Below, piece by piece: positions 1-7,366 of a stretch of DNA of 64,000 bases. The number at the start of each line of letters is the position of its first letter. The first letter of the stretch is position 1. The DNA lies in contig NZ_CP062941.1 of assembly GCF_015101885.1 (NCBI RefSeq), forward strand, positions 2,046,001 to 2,110,000, in the 5' to 3' direction. This DNA comes from Massilia litorea. GTDB lineage: Bacteria; Pseudomonadota; Gammaproteobacteria; Burkholderiales; Burkholderiaceae_D. The translations under genes were made by a program, and so were the position numbers. The notes beneath the pieces were generated by a model, which was not told the DNA's origin, made no database searches, and saw only the letters and a list, made by a program, of their open reading frames with translations.

Positions 1-81
1 AGCTACCTGTGGCTGTATGCGCGTATTGTTCGATTCAAATCGCCGAGATGGCTGATTTCGCGCAAGAAGGACTGGCAATAA
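1..81 (+). CDS. 3' end of an unidentified protein (partial)
   Basis: Frame 1 is open from the first base to a TAA at 79-81 and gives about 26 residues ending in RKKDWQ, rich in aromatic and basic residues. The composition looks like a genuine protein tail rather than noise, for example the cytosolic end of a membrane or glycosyltransferase protein. Too little is present to name a family, and it could also be a chance open frame. Confidence 0.35.
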   Translation, partial: SYLWLYARIVRFKSPRWLISRKKDWQ

Positions 82-100
82 ATTGCCAATGTAGTATATT
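72..100 (+). promoter_or_regulatory. Candidate promoter and overlapping dyad upstream of the H-NS gene
   Basis: A -35-like CTGGCA at 72-77 and a -10-like TATATT at 95-100 are separated by 17 bases. The inverted repeat TGGCAATAAATTGCCA (73-88, 7-base arms, 2-base centre) covers the -35 element and half of the spacer. The centre is too short for an RNA hairpin, so a protein-binding operator is more likely, possibly for autoregulation. The promoter call rests only on the match to the sigma-70 consensus. Confidence 0.35.
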
Positions 101-154
101 GCGACATTTGGTGAGATTTCACCTGAATTGGATTAACCCAACTTTCGAGGAACG

Positions 155-469
155 ATGATGGATCTGTCAAATATGTCGGTTGGCGATTTGCGCAACCTGC
201 AGGAGCAAATCAAGCAGGAAATGAAACAGCGCGAGCACCAGGAAGTGCAGCAGGCACGCGAGCAGATCCTGGCTATCGCTCAAAAGGTAGGCGTACCGCT
301 GAAAGACCTGATGACCACGCCTGCACGTGGAACCAAAACTGGTACGGTCGCTGTGCGTTATCGCCACCCGGACAATTCGTCGCAGCAGTGGACCGGCCGC
401 GGCCGCCAGCCTAAATGGGTCAAGGAATGGGTCGAAGGCGGTAAGTCGCTCGATAAACTGCGCGTTTAA
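155..469 (+). CDS. H-NS family histone-like nucleoid-structuring protein
   Basis: This is a 104-residue nucleoid protein expected to bind AT-rich DNA and silence transcription. Residues about 5-50 are a charged heptad-rich helix for oligomerisation. Residues about 64-104 form the H-NS DNA-binding domain, with the YRHP segment and the WTGRGRQPKW loop; this loop is the AT-hook-like motif typical of short betaproteobacterial H-NS proteins. Length and domain order are normal for that group. A purine-rich GAGGAA lies just before the start; the second of two tandem ATG codons is also possible. It appears monocistronic, with its own promoter candidate and a hairpin downstream. Genomes of this group carry several paralogues, so no symbol is assigned. 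Confidence 0.93.
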   Translation: MMDLSNMSVGDLRNLQEQIKQEMKQREHQEVQQAREQILAIAQKVGVPLKDLMTTPARGTKTGTVAVRYRHPDNSSQQWTGRGRQPKWVKEWVEGGKSLDKLRV

Positions 470-479
470 ATCCTTCCCC

Positions 480-503
480 CGTTACCGGCGCTCGCCGCTA
501 ACG
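480..503 (+). terminator. Hairpin after the H-NS gene, possible terminator
   Basis: Arms of 10 bases with one mismatch (CGTTACCGGC against GCCGCTAACG) close a 4-base loop 10 bases after the stop codon. Only a weak T-rich stretch follows, so termination efficiency is uncertain. Confidence 0.35.
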
Positions 504-667
504 TACTTCTGCACCTCAGCCGGCCATCCGTTTCCACGGTGGCCGCGCTTGCCGCTACAATACCCCCTGTTTTGTCATCCTCTCATCATTGGCGCTGGCC
601 GCTTTCCGTGCTGTTCATATGCACCCACCGGGCAGGCATCGCGGCGCCCGACTCTTCAAGGTAGAAC

Positions 668-2053
668 ATGGTTGCTCTCTCAAAAACGATTTTCAAGGCG
701 TATGACATTCGCGGCGTGATCGACAGCACGCTCGACGCGGGCGTGGCACGCAGCATTGGCCAGGCCTTTGGCCAGGCGGCGCTTGCCAAGGGGGAGCGCA
801 GCGTCGTGATCGGCCGCGACGGCCGTTTGTCGGGCCCGGCGCTGTCCGCAGCCCTGGCCGAAGGCCTGCAGGCCGCCGGCGTCGACGTCATCGACCTCGG
901 CATGGTCGCCACGCCCATGGTCTATTTCGCCACCAATGTGCTCGAGGGTACGCGCTCGGGCATCATGGTCACGGGCAGCCACAATCCGCCCGACTACAAC
1001 GGTTTCAAAATGGTGCTCGCGGGCGAGGCGATCTACGGCGACGCGATCACGGCCTTGTACGACAGCATTCAGGCGCACGACGGCAGCAGCGCCGCCGACA
1101 AGGGCAGCTACCGCACCCACGACATCCGCGCCGCCTACCTCGAGCGCATCATCGGCGACGTCAAGATTGCGCGTCCGATCAAGATCGCGGTCGACTGCGG
1201 CAACGGCGTGGCCGGCGCCTTCGCGGGCGACCTGTACCGCGGCATGGGCTGCGAAGTCATCGAGCTGTTCTGCGAAGTCGACGGCCACTTCCCGAACCAC
1301 CACCCGGACCCGGCGCACCCGGAAAACCTGCAGGACCTGATCCGCGCGCTGCAAACGAGCGACGCCGAGATCGGCCTGGCCTTCGACGGCGACGGCGACC
1401 GCCTGGGCATCGTCACCAAGGACGGCCACATCATCTATCCGGACCGCCAGATGATGCTGTTTGCGGCCGATGTCCTGTCGCGCAATCCGGGTGCCGAAAT
1501 CCTGTACGACGTCAAATGCACGCGCCACCTGGCACCGTACATCGAGCAGCACGGCGGCCGTCCGCTGATGTACAAGACCGGCCACTCGCTGGTGAAGGCC
1601 AAGCTGAAGGAAACCGGGTCCCCGCTGGGCGGCGAGATGAGCGGCCACGTCTTCTTCAAGGACCGTTGGTACGGCTTCGACGACGGCCTGTATGCGGGCG
1701 CGCGCATGCTCGAATTGCTGACCAAAGTCGACGATCCGTCGGCGCTGCTGAACGCGCTGCCGATGGCGATCAGCACGCCCGAGCTGCACCTGCACCTGGA
1801 CGAGGGCGAGAACGTTGCGCTGATCGACAAGCTGCGTACCGACGCCACCTTCCCGACTTCGGAAAAAATCAACGACATCGACGGCCTGCGCGTCGAGTAC
1901 CCGGACGGTTTTGGCCTGGCCCGTTCGTCGAACACGACCCCGGTCGTGGTGCTGCGCTTCGAGGGCGAGAACCCGGAAGCGCTGGCGCGCATCCAGGACG
2001 AATTCCGCAGCGTGATCCTGGCTGCCAAGCCGGATGCCAAGCTGCCGTTCTGA
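668..2053 (+). CDS. algC: Phosphomannomutase/phosphoglucomutase
   Basis: This cytosolic alpha-D-phosphohexomutase (461 aa) interconverts hexose 6- and 1-phosphates to supply GDP-mannose and UDP-glucose for LPS and exopolysaccharide. The phosphoserine loop TGSHNP carries the catalytic Ser at about 104. The Mg-binding DGDGDR lies at about 240-245 and the sugar-binding GEMSGH at about 322-327. The C-terminal phosphate-binding domain contains RSSNTTP. Length matches the AlgC-type bifunctional enzyme (about 460 aa) rather than PgmA. A waaC gene starts 17 bases downstream and waaA overlaps that, so this is probably the first gene of an LPS-core operon. Which sugar it prefers cannot be read from the sequence. 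Confidence 0.93.
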   Translation: MVALSKTIFKAYDIRGVIDSTLDAGVARSIGQAFGQAALAKGERSVVIGRDGRLSGPALSAALAEGLQAAGVDVIDLGMVATPMVYFATNVLEGTRSGIMVTGSHNPPDYNGFKMVLAGEAIYGDAITALYDSIQAHDGSSAADKGSYRTHDIRAAYLERIIGDVKIARPIKIAVDCGNGVAGAFAGDLYRGMGCEVIELFCEVDGHFPNHHPDPAHPENLQDLIRALQTSDAEIGLAFDGDGDRLGIVTKDGHIIYPDRQMMLFAADVLSRNPGAEILYDVKCTRHLAPYIEQHGGRPLMYKTGHSLVKAKLKETGSPLGGEMSGHVFFKDRWYGFDDGLYAGARMLELLTKVDDPSALLNALPMAISTPELHLHLDEGENVALIDKLRTDATFPTSEKINDIDGLRVEYPDGFGLARSSNTTPVVVLRFEGENPEALARIQDEFRSVILAAKPDAKLPF

Positions 2054-2070
2054 AGCAATCCTGAAGAGAG

Positions 2071-3057
2071 ATGCATGTGAAGATCCTGCTGGTGCGGGTG
2101 TCGTCCCTGGGCGACGTCCTGCACAACCTGCCGATGGTGGCCGACCTCCTGCGCCGCCATCCGCAGGCGACAATCGACTGGGTCGTGGAAGAGGGCTATG
2201 TCAGCCTCGTGCGCCTGAACCCGCACGTGCGCAAGATTATCCCGTTCGCGCTGCGGCGCTGGCGCAAGGGCCTGCGCAGTCCCGCGGTGCGCGCCGAGAT
2301 CAAGGCCTTCTTCTCTACCTTGCGCGAAGAAGAATACGATCTCGTCTTCGACACCCAGGGTTTATTAAAAACCGGGATCATCATGGGCGCCGCGCGCATC
2401 AAGCGCGGCGGGCGCAAGGTGGGCCTTGCCAACGGCAGCGAGGGCTCCGGCTACGAGGGCATCTCGCGACTCTTCCACACCGAGAGCGTCCCGCTCGACC
2501 CGCGCACCCATGCGGTCGCGCGCGGGCGCCTGGTGGCCGGCACGGCGCTCGGCTACCCGGTCGACACCGCACCCGACTTCGGCCTGCCGCCGCCCGAGTC
2601 CACCCAGCGTCCCCACTGGCTGCCGCATGAGCCATTTGCCGTCTTCTTCCACGGCACCGCGCGCGACGCCAAGAAGTGGGCGCCCGCGAACTGGATCGCC
2701 ACCGGCCTGGCCTTGTCGCCGATGCCGGTGCTGCTGCCCTGGGGCTCGGAAGGAGAGAAGCGCGAAGCCGAGGCGCTGGCCGCCCGGCTGCCGAATGCGC
2801 GCGTGCTGCCGAAGCTGTCGATGATGGATGCCGTGACGCTGGCGCAGCAGGCGGCGCTGGCGATCGGGGTCGACACCGGACTGACCCACATCGCGGCCGC
2901 CTTCTACCGGCCGACGGTCGAGATCTATGCCGATTCGCCGAAATGGAAGACCGAGGGCAACTGGTCGCCGCGCATCGTCAACCTCGGCGACCAGGGCGCG
3001 CCGCCCTCCAGCGCCGAGGTGATCGCCGCCGCGCGCGGCCTGCTGGGCGTGCAATGA
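2071..3057 (+). CDS. waaC: Lipopolysaccharide heptosyltransferase I
   Basis: WaaC adds the first L-glycero-D-manno-heptose to Kdo2-lipid A at the inner face of the cytoplasmic membrane. This GT9-family protein (328 aa) opens with the classic nucleotide-fold start KILLVRVSSLGDVLHNLP. The ADP-heptose site motif GVDTGLTHIAAAF lies at about 266-278, and KKWAP near residue 205 is also typical. The ATG is preceded by GAAGAGAG. A GTG two codons downstream could serve as well. The stop overlaps the waaA start (ATGA), so the two are translationally coupled. GmhB, which makes the heptose precursor, is encoded 4 kb away on the other strand. Confidence 0.95.
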   Translation: MHVKILLVRVSSLGDVLHNLPMVADLLRRHPQATIDWVVEEGYVSLVRLNPHVRKIIPFALRRWRKGLRSPAVRAEIKAFFSTLREEEYDLVFDTQGLLKTGIIMGAARIKRGGRKVGLANGSEGSGYEGISRLFHTESVPLDPRTHAVARGRLVAGTALGYPVDTAPDFGLPPPESTQRPHWLPHEPFAVFFHGTARDAKKWAPANWIATGLALSPMPVLLPWGSEGEKREAEALAARLPNARVLPKLSMMDAVTLAQQAALAIGVDTGLTHIAAAFYRPTVEIYADSPKWKTEGNWSPRIVNLGDQGAPPSSAEVIAAARGLLGVQ

Positions 3058-4334
3058 ACCGCACACTGTATTCCTTCCTGTGGTGGCTGGCGCTGCCGAT
3101 CGTGCTGGCGCGCCTGTGGTGGCGCGGACGCAAGGAGCCCGGTTACCGCGGCCACGTAGGCGAGCGCCTGGGCTTCTACGACGACGTGGCGCCTGCGCGC
3201 ATGACCTTCATGGTGCACGCCGTGTCGGTCGGCGAGACGCGCGCCGCCGAGCCGCTGGTCGAAGCGCTGCTGGCAGGGTGGCCCGGGAGCCGCGTGCTGC
3301 TGACCCACATGACGCCGACCGGCCGCGCCACCGGCCGCGCGCTGTTTGCGAAACACGGCGCGCGCGTCATTCAATCCTATCTTCCTTACGACACCGGCTT
3401 CATGGTGCGGCGCTTCCTGCGCCACTATGCGCCGCGCATCTGCATCCTGATGGAGACCGAAGTCTGGCCGAACCTGATCGCCGGCTGCGCCGCACGGCAG
3501 GTGCCGGTGGCGCTGGTGAACGCGCGCCTGTCCGAGCGCTCGCTGCGCCGCGGCCAGCGTTTCGGTACCTTGATGTCGGAGGCAGCACGGGCGATCACCG
3601 TCGTGGCGGCGCAGACCGAAGCGGACGCGCAGCGCATCCGTTCGCTTGGCGCGCCGAAGGTGGCGATTACCGGCAGCATCAAGTTCGACGTCGTGCCGCC
3701 GCAGGCGGCGCTGGCCACCGGCACCCGGCTGCGCGCACGCCTCAATGGCCGTCCGGTCTTCCTGTGCGCCAGCACGCGTGAAGGCGAAGAAGTCCTGATC
3801 CTCGACGCCTATACGCGTTTGAAAGACCGGCCCGCCGGCATGCTGCTGGCCATCGTGCCGCGCCACCCGCAGCGCTTCGACGAAGTTGCGCAACTGGTGC
3901 GTGCACGCGGCCTGTCGCTGCAGCGCCGTTCGGACATGAACGAGGCCGCGGTCGACGCCGCGGTGGAAGCCGATGTACTGCTGGGCGACTCGATGGGCGA
4001 GATGTTCGCCTATTACGCGGCCTGCGACTGTGCCTACATCGGCGGCAGCCTGCTGCCGCTCGGCGGACAGAACCTGATCGAGGCCTGCGCGCTGGGTAAA
4101 CCGGTGCTGGTGGGCGAACACACCTTCAATTTCCTCGACGCGACCGAGGAAGCGGTCACGGCCGGTGCGGCGCTGCGCGTGCCCGACGCGGACAGCCTGC
4201 TGGCGCAGGCCGTGCGCCTGTTATGCGATGCGCATGCGCGCACCGAAATGGGCACCCATGCGGCGGATTTTGCAAGCCGCCACCGTGGCGCGACCCTGCG
4301 CACTGTTGAACTCTTGCAACAGGAATTTGAGTAG
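3054..4334 (+). CDS. waaA: 3-deoxy-D-manno-octulosonic acid (Kdo) transferase
   Basis: WaaA transfers Kdo from CMP-Kdo to lipid IVA on the cytosolic face of the inner membrane. The product is 426 aa, the usual length. An N-terminal hydrophobic anchor (about residues 5-20) is followed by the GT30 domain with the acceptor-site motif VSVGET, including the catalytic Glu at about 61. The METEVWPNL motif follows at about 133-141, and the C-terminal half contains GGSLLPLGGQNLIEACA. The open frame extends further upstream inside waaC, but the ATG overlapping the waaC stop fits the family N-terminus (MNRTLYSFLWW). It is the third gene of the algC-waaC-waaA group. Confidence 0.95.
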   Translation: MNRTLYSFLWWLALPIVLARLWWRGRKEPGYRGHVGERLGFYDDVAPARMTFMVHAVSVGETRAAEPLVEALLAGWPGSRVLLTHMTPTGRATGRALFAKHGARVIQSYLPYDTGFMVRRFLRHYAPRICILMETEVWPNLIAGCAARQVPVALVNARLSERSLRRGQRFGTLMSEAARAITVVAAQTEADAQRIRSLGAPKVAITGSIKFDVVPPQAALATGTRLRARLNGRPVFLCASTREGEEVLILDAYTRLKDRPAGMLLAIVPRHPQRFDEVAQLVRARGLSLQRRSDMNEAAVDAAVEADVLLGDSMGEMFAYYAACDCAYIGGSLLPLGGQNLIEACALGKPVLVGEHTFNFLDATEEAVTAGAALRVPDADSLLAQAVRLLCDAHARTEMGTHAADFASRHRGATLRTVELLQQEFE

Positions 4335-4381
4335 TTTTTGATACCATTGCTTTTTGAGTTCGGCAGAAAAAGGGGATGCGC

Positions 4382-4921
4382 ATGTCGTCGTTAAATCGCC
4401 CGGAACCAGGCGGCAGCAGCAAGCCGATGGCCATGGTGGCGCATGGAGCAACCGATGGCGCCGGTGACGCTTACTTTGGATCCTCGGGCGCGCCCGCCTT
4501 GCCGACGGTCGCCACCGCCCTGGGCGACCTGCATTTCTTCGTACGCTATTCGCTGCGCGAATACATCGGCTTCATGTGGCAGCACGGCGGCTTCCTGATC
4601 CGCCGCCGCCGCATCCGCTGGCCGGCCAGCTTCTACTGGCGCATCAGGAGCACGGCCAGCGCGGCCCTGAATTTCGTGCTGCTCGGACGCGGACGCCGCA
4701 CCTACGAATTCACCATCGACGAACACGGCATCGTGCGCACCAGCGGCGGCGTGACCCTGATCGGCTGGTCCGACGTGACGGCGGTGCGCACCTATTCGCG
4801 CGGCTTCATGATGGTCCTGAAACGCGGGACGCTGCCGATTCCGTTTCGCTGCCTGAACGAGGCGCAGCGCGGGGCGATGCGCGGGCTGGCAGAGGCGCGG
4901 CGCGATCACGTGCTGAGGTAA
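4382..4921 (+). CDS. YcxB-like C-terminal domain protein, function unknown
   Basis: This 179-residue protein has a low-complexity N-terminus (about 1-45). A membrane-facing stretch follows, with aromatic and Arg-rich segments around residues 55-85. The C-terminal half (FTIDEHGI, then WSDV, then LPIPFRCLNE) resembles the PH-like YcxB domain seen in many small hypothetical proteins. The start at 4382 is preferred over the ATG at 4376 because AGGGG then sits 6 bases upstream. It follows waaA by 47 bases in the same direction, so it may be co-transcribed, but nothing ties it to LPS synthesis. The family assignment is by pattern memory only. Confidence 0.55.
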   Translation: MSSLNRPEPGGSSKPMAMVAHGATDGAGDAYFGSSGAPALPTVATALGDLHFFVRYSLREYIGFMWQHGGFLIRRRRIRWPASFYWRIRSTASAALNFVLLGRGRRTYEFTIDEHGIVRTSGGVTLIGWSDVTAVRTYSRGFMMVLKRGTLPIPFRCLNEAQRGAMRGLAEARRDHVLR

Positions 4922-4954
4922 TCGACGTTTCCTGGATTGCTGACGTGCGTCGAA

Positions 4955-5035
4955 CGCGTGGGCGGAGACCGCCCACCCTACGTCCCTGCGATAAGGCATG
5001 ACATTGACCGTAGTGTGGGCGGTCTCCGCCCACGC
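4955..5035. repeat. REP-like palindromic pair (site 1)
   Basis: Two copies of a GTAG-headed palindrome lie in opposite orientation, at 4955-4982 and 5009-5035. Each contains the core GTGGGCGG and its complement around GAGACC, with the GTAG head at the outer or inner end. The two 27-base arms match at nearly every position and are separated by 26 bases, a BIME-like arrangement. They lie between convergent genes and could fold into a strong stem acting as a bidirectional terminator. Related copies occur at five other sites in the window. Confidence 0.75.
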
Positions 5036-5065
5036 AACCGGCTCACGTGTAGCCGCACAAAACGA

Positions 5066-5992
5066 TCAATCCGTAAACAACACCGGCATCTCATGCGAGC
5101 GCCTGCGTAGCTCCAGCCGCGCCCCGTCGTAATCCGCATACACCGACCCGACGACCGCCCAGAAGCGCGGGCTGTGGTTCATCTCGCGCAAGTGCGCCAG
5201 TTCGTGCACCACCACGTAATCGAGCAGCGCCAGCGCATAGTGCACCAGGCGCCAGTTCAGGCGGATGCTGCCGCCCACCGTGCATGATCCCCAGCGCGTG
5301 CCGGCCGAGGACAGCGTCAGCGCGCTGTAGCGCACGCCGAGCTGCGGCGCATAGAAGTCGAGGCGCTCGACGAACAGGCGCTTGGCTTCGGCCTGGAACC
5401 ACAGCTTGATGCGTTCCTTCAGCTGCCACTCCGACAGTCCCGGCGTCACGCCGACATTCAGTTCACGGGTCTGCGCATCGAATACGCAGTGGCTGCGCGC
5501 GGCCGGCTGCAGGCGCAGCACGATTTCGCCACCCAGGTAGGGCAGGCGTGCGCCGTCTTCCCAGACCAGCGGCACGCGCTCGGCGCGCTTGGCGCGGCGC
5601 TCGCCGCGTTCGTGCAGCTTGGTCAGGATCCAGCGCTGCTTGGCGCGGATCGCGTTGTCGATGTCGGGCAGGATGGCGCGCCGCGGCGCCGTCACGTGCA
5701 GGCCGTCGTCGTCGATCATGAAGCCGATCGAGCGGCGCGCCGAGCGTTTCAGTTCGTAGTCGACCGCGTAGTGGCCCAGCACGATGCGCCGCAGGGGCGG
5801 ATCCTCGGGCGTGCGCGGCGGAGAGGGCAGATTGATGCGGGGCGGCGCAGGAGGCGCCTTGAACAGGGGCTGCGGAGGCGGCGGCACCGGCGCCGGCCTT
5901 GCGGCCGGCACCAGCGCTGCGAACGGGTCCTGGGCGGTCCGTTCCTGGCTAAAAAGGTCGAGCTGGGGCCCGTCGGTCTTGGGGGAATTCAT
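5066..5992 (-). CDS. YgjP-like (DUF45) zinc metallopeptidase-fold protein
   Basis: This 308-residue cytosolic protein has a Pro/Ala-rich N-terminus (about 20-80) and a C-terminal YgjP/DUF45 metal-binding domain. The zinc motif HELAH is at about 263-267, with the following NHSPRFW supplying the third His. The domain also shows TRWGSC, typical of the family. E. coli YgjP is linked to nucleotide pyrophosphate hydrolysis, but the substrate here is unknown. The frame is open further upstream, yet that extension would overlap plsC; the ATG at 5992 leaves a 44-base gap after plsC. It is the last gene of the corC-to-ygjP operon. No strong ribosome site is visible. Confidence 0.85.
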   Translation of the reverse strand: MNSPKTDGPQLDLFSQERTAQDPFAALVPAARPAPVPPPPQPLFKAPPAPPRINLPSPPRTPEDPPLRRIVLGHYAVDYELKRSARRSIGFMIDDDGLHVTAPRRAILPDIDNAIRAKQRWILTKLHERGERRAKRAERVPLVWEDGARLPYLGGEIVLRLQPAARSHCVFDAQTRELNVGVTPGLSEWQLKERIKLWFQAEAKRLFVERLDFYAPQLGVRYSALTLSSAGTRWGSCTVGGSIRLNWRLVHYALALLDYVVVHELAHLREMNHSPRFWAVVGSVYADYDGARLELRRRSHEMPVLFTD

Positions 5993-6036
5993 GGCGTGCA
6001 GAGGTGGAGGTGCTGTGATCTGCGCGCCGACTTCGT

Positions 6037-6777
6037 TCAGCCACCGGTGTAGACGTGGGGCGAAATGACGCGCATTTCTGATTCTATCCAATTTTCGACC
6101 TCTTGCATCAGACTGTCGGGAGTGTGGTGTTGCGGCGATATCGGTTTGCCAATCGAGACCGTCACGAGTCCTGGCCGCTTGATGAAGGAATTCTTCGGCC
6201 AGCACTCACCTGAATTATGCGCGATCGGCACGACCACGGCTTGGGTTTCTACAGCCAGGCGCGCACCGCCGCTCTTGTACTTTCCCTTTTTTCCAACAGG
6301 GATGCGCGTCCCCTCCGGGAACATGATGATCCACTGGCCGTCGGCCAGGCGCCGCTTGCCGTGGCGGACCACGTGGGCAAAGGCGTTCTTGCCTTCGCTG
6401 CGGTCGATCGGGATCATGCGCAGCAGCGCCATCGCCCAGCCGAAGAAGGGGATGTAGAGGATTTCCTTCTTGAAGACGAAGACCAGCGGGCGGATCAGGT
6501 TCGGCAGCAGGAAGATCGTCTCCCAGGCCGACTGGTGTTTCGACAGCACGATGGCCGGCGCGTCCGGCAGGTTCTCGTAGCCCTTGAACTGGTAGCGGAT
6601 GCCGCAAATGACTTTCGCGCACCAGATGATGAAGACGTTCCAGCGCGAGGTCACCCAGAAGCGCTTGTTGTAGGGAAGCGGGGCGACCAGGAAGCAGACG
6701 CAGGCCCAGACCACGGTGGCGACCACCATCACGATGGCAAACAGCAGGGAACGCAGGAAGGGGACGACGTTACGCAA
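6037..6777 (-). CDS. plsC: 1-acyl-sn-glycerol-3-phosphate acyltransferase
   Basis: PlsC acylates lysophosphatidic acid to phosphatidic acid at the inner membrane. The protein is 246 aa, with one N-terminal membrane segment (about 9-32). Acyltransferase motif I reads KHQSAWET, with His at about 81 and Glu at about 86; this is an HX4E form rather than the usual HX4D. Motif III is FPEGTR, and IPIDR and VVPIAHNSG are also in place. It lies 21 bases after gmhB, in an order common in Burkholderiales. PlsY, the enzyme that makes its substrate, is encoded at about 59.4 kb. Confidence 0.93.
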   Translation of the reverse strand: MRNVVPFLRSLLFAIVMVVATVVWACVCFLVAPLPYNKRFWVTSRWNVFIIWCAKVICGIRYQFKGYENLPDAPAIVLSKHQSAWETIFLLPNLIRPLVFVFKKEILYIPFFGWAMALLRMIPIDRSEGKNAFAHVVRHGKRRLADGQWIIMFPEGTRIPVGKKGKYKSGGARLAVETQAVVVPIAHNSGECWPKNSFIKRPGLVTVSIGKPISPQHHTPDSLMQEVENWIESEMRVISPHVYTGG

Positions 6778-6798
6778 GAAGGACTCTCTTTGGATATA

Positions 6799-7356
6799 TT
6801 AGTTGGGCTGAGGGCGGGCGCTGCTTTTCAGCAGGCTTGTCACCATCGCGGCCAGGTCGGGGAAGACCTGGGTGCCGGGCGGCAGGCCCCCGGTCTCGTG
6901 GGTTTTTTCGCCCTTGCCGGTCAGGACCAGGTTGGGCAGGCAGCCGCTGATGAAGCCGGCCTGCAGGTCGCGCAGCGAATCGCCGACCGTCGGCACGCCC
7001 TTCAGGCTGACTTTAAAACGCTTGCTGATCTCCTCGAACATGCCGGCCTTCGGTTTCCTGCAGTCGCAGTTGTCGATCGCCGCGTGCGGGCAGAAGAACA
7101 CCGCGTCGATGTCGGCGCCGACCTGCTGGGCGGCGTTGTGCATCTTCTGGTGGATCGCGTTCAGCGTCTGCATGTCGAACAGTTCGCGCGCGATGCCGGA
7201 CTGGTTCGAGGCGATGATGACCCGGTAGCCGGCCTGGTTGAGGCGCGCGATCGCCTCGAGCGAGCCGGGAATCGGAATCCACTCCGCCGGGCTTTTAATA
7301 AAATCCGGGGAGTCATGGTTGATGACCCCGTCGCGGTCGAGGATGATCAGCTTCAT
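6799..7356 (-). CDS. gmhB: D-glycero-beta-D-manno-heptose 1,7-bisphosphate 7-phosphatase
   Basis: GmhB removes the 7-phosphate in the ADP-heptose pathway that feeds WaaC. The 185-residue cytosolic HAD phosphatase has the nucleophile motif DRDGVIN at about 7-13 (Asp7 and Asp9), a SNQSG motif II, and a GDSLRDLQA metal-binding motif. A structural zinc site CPH...CDCRKPKAGM sits mid-protein and separates GmhB from histidinol phosphatases. It starts 10 bases after glyS and precedes plsC, all on the minus strand. Confidence 0.93.
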   Translation of the reverse strand: MKLIILDRDGVINHDSPDFIKSPAEWIPIPGSLEAIARLNQAGYRVIIASNQSGIARELFDMQTLNAIHQKMHNAAQQVGADIDAVFFCPHAAIDNCDCRKPKAGMFEEISKRFKVSLKGVPTVGDSLRDLQAGFISGCLPNLVLTGKGEKTHETGGLPPGTQVFPDLAAMVTSLLKSSARPQPN

Positions 7357-7366
7357 GGTAATGCCC

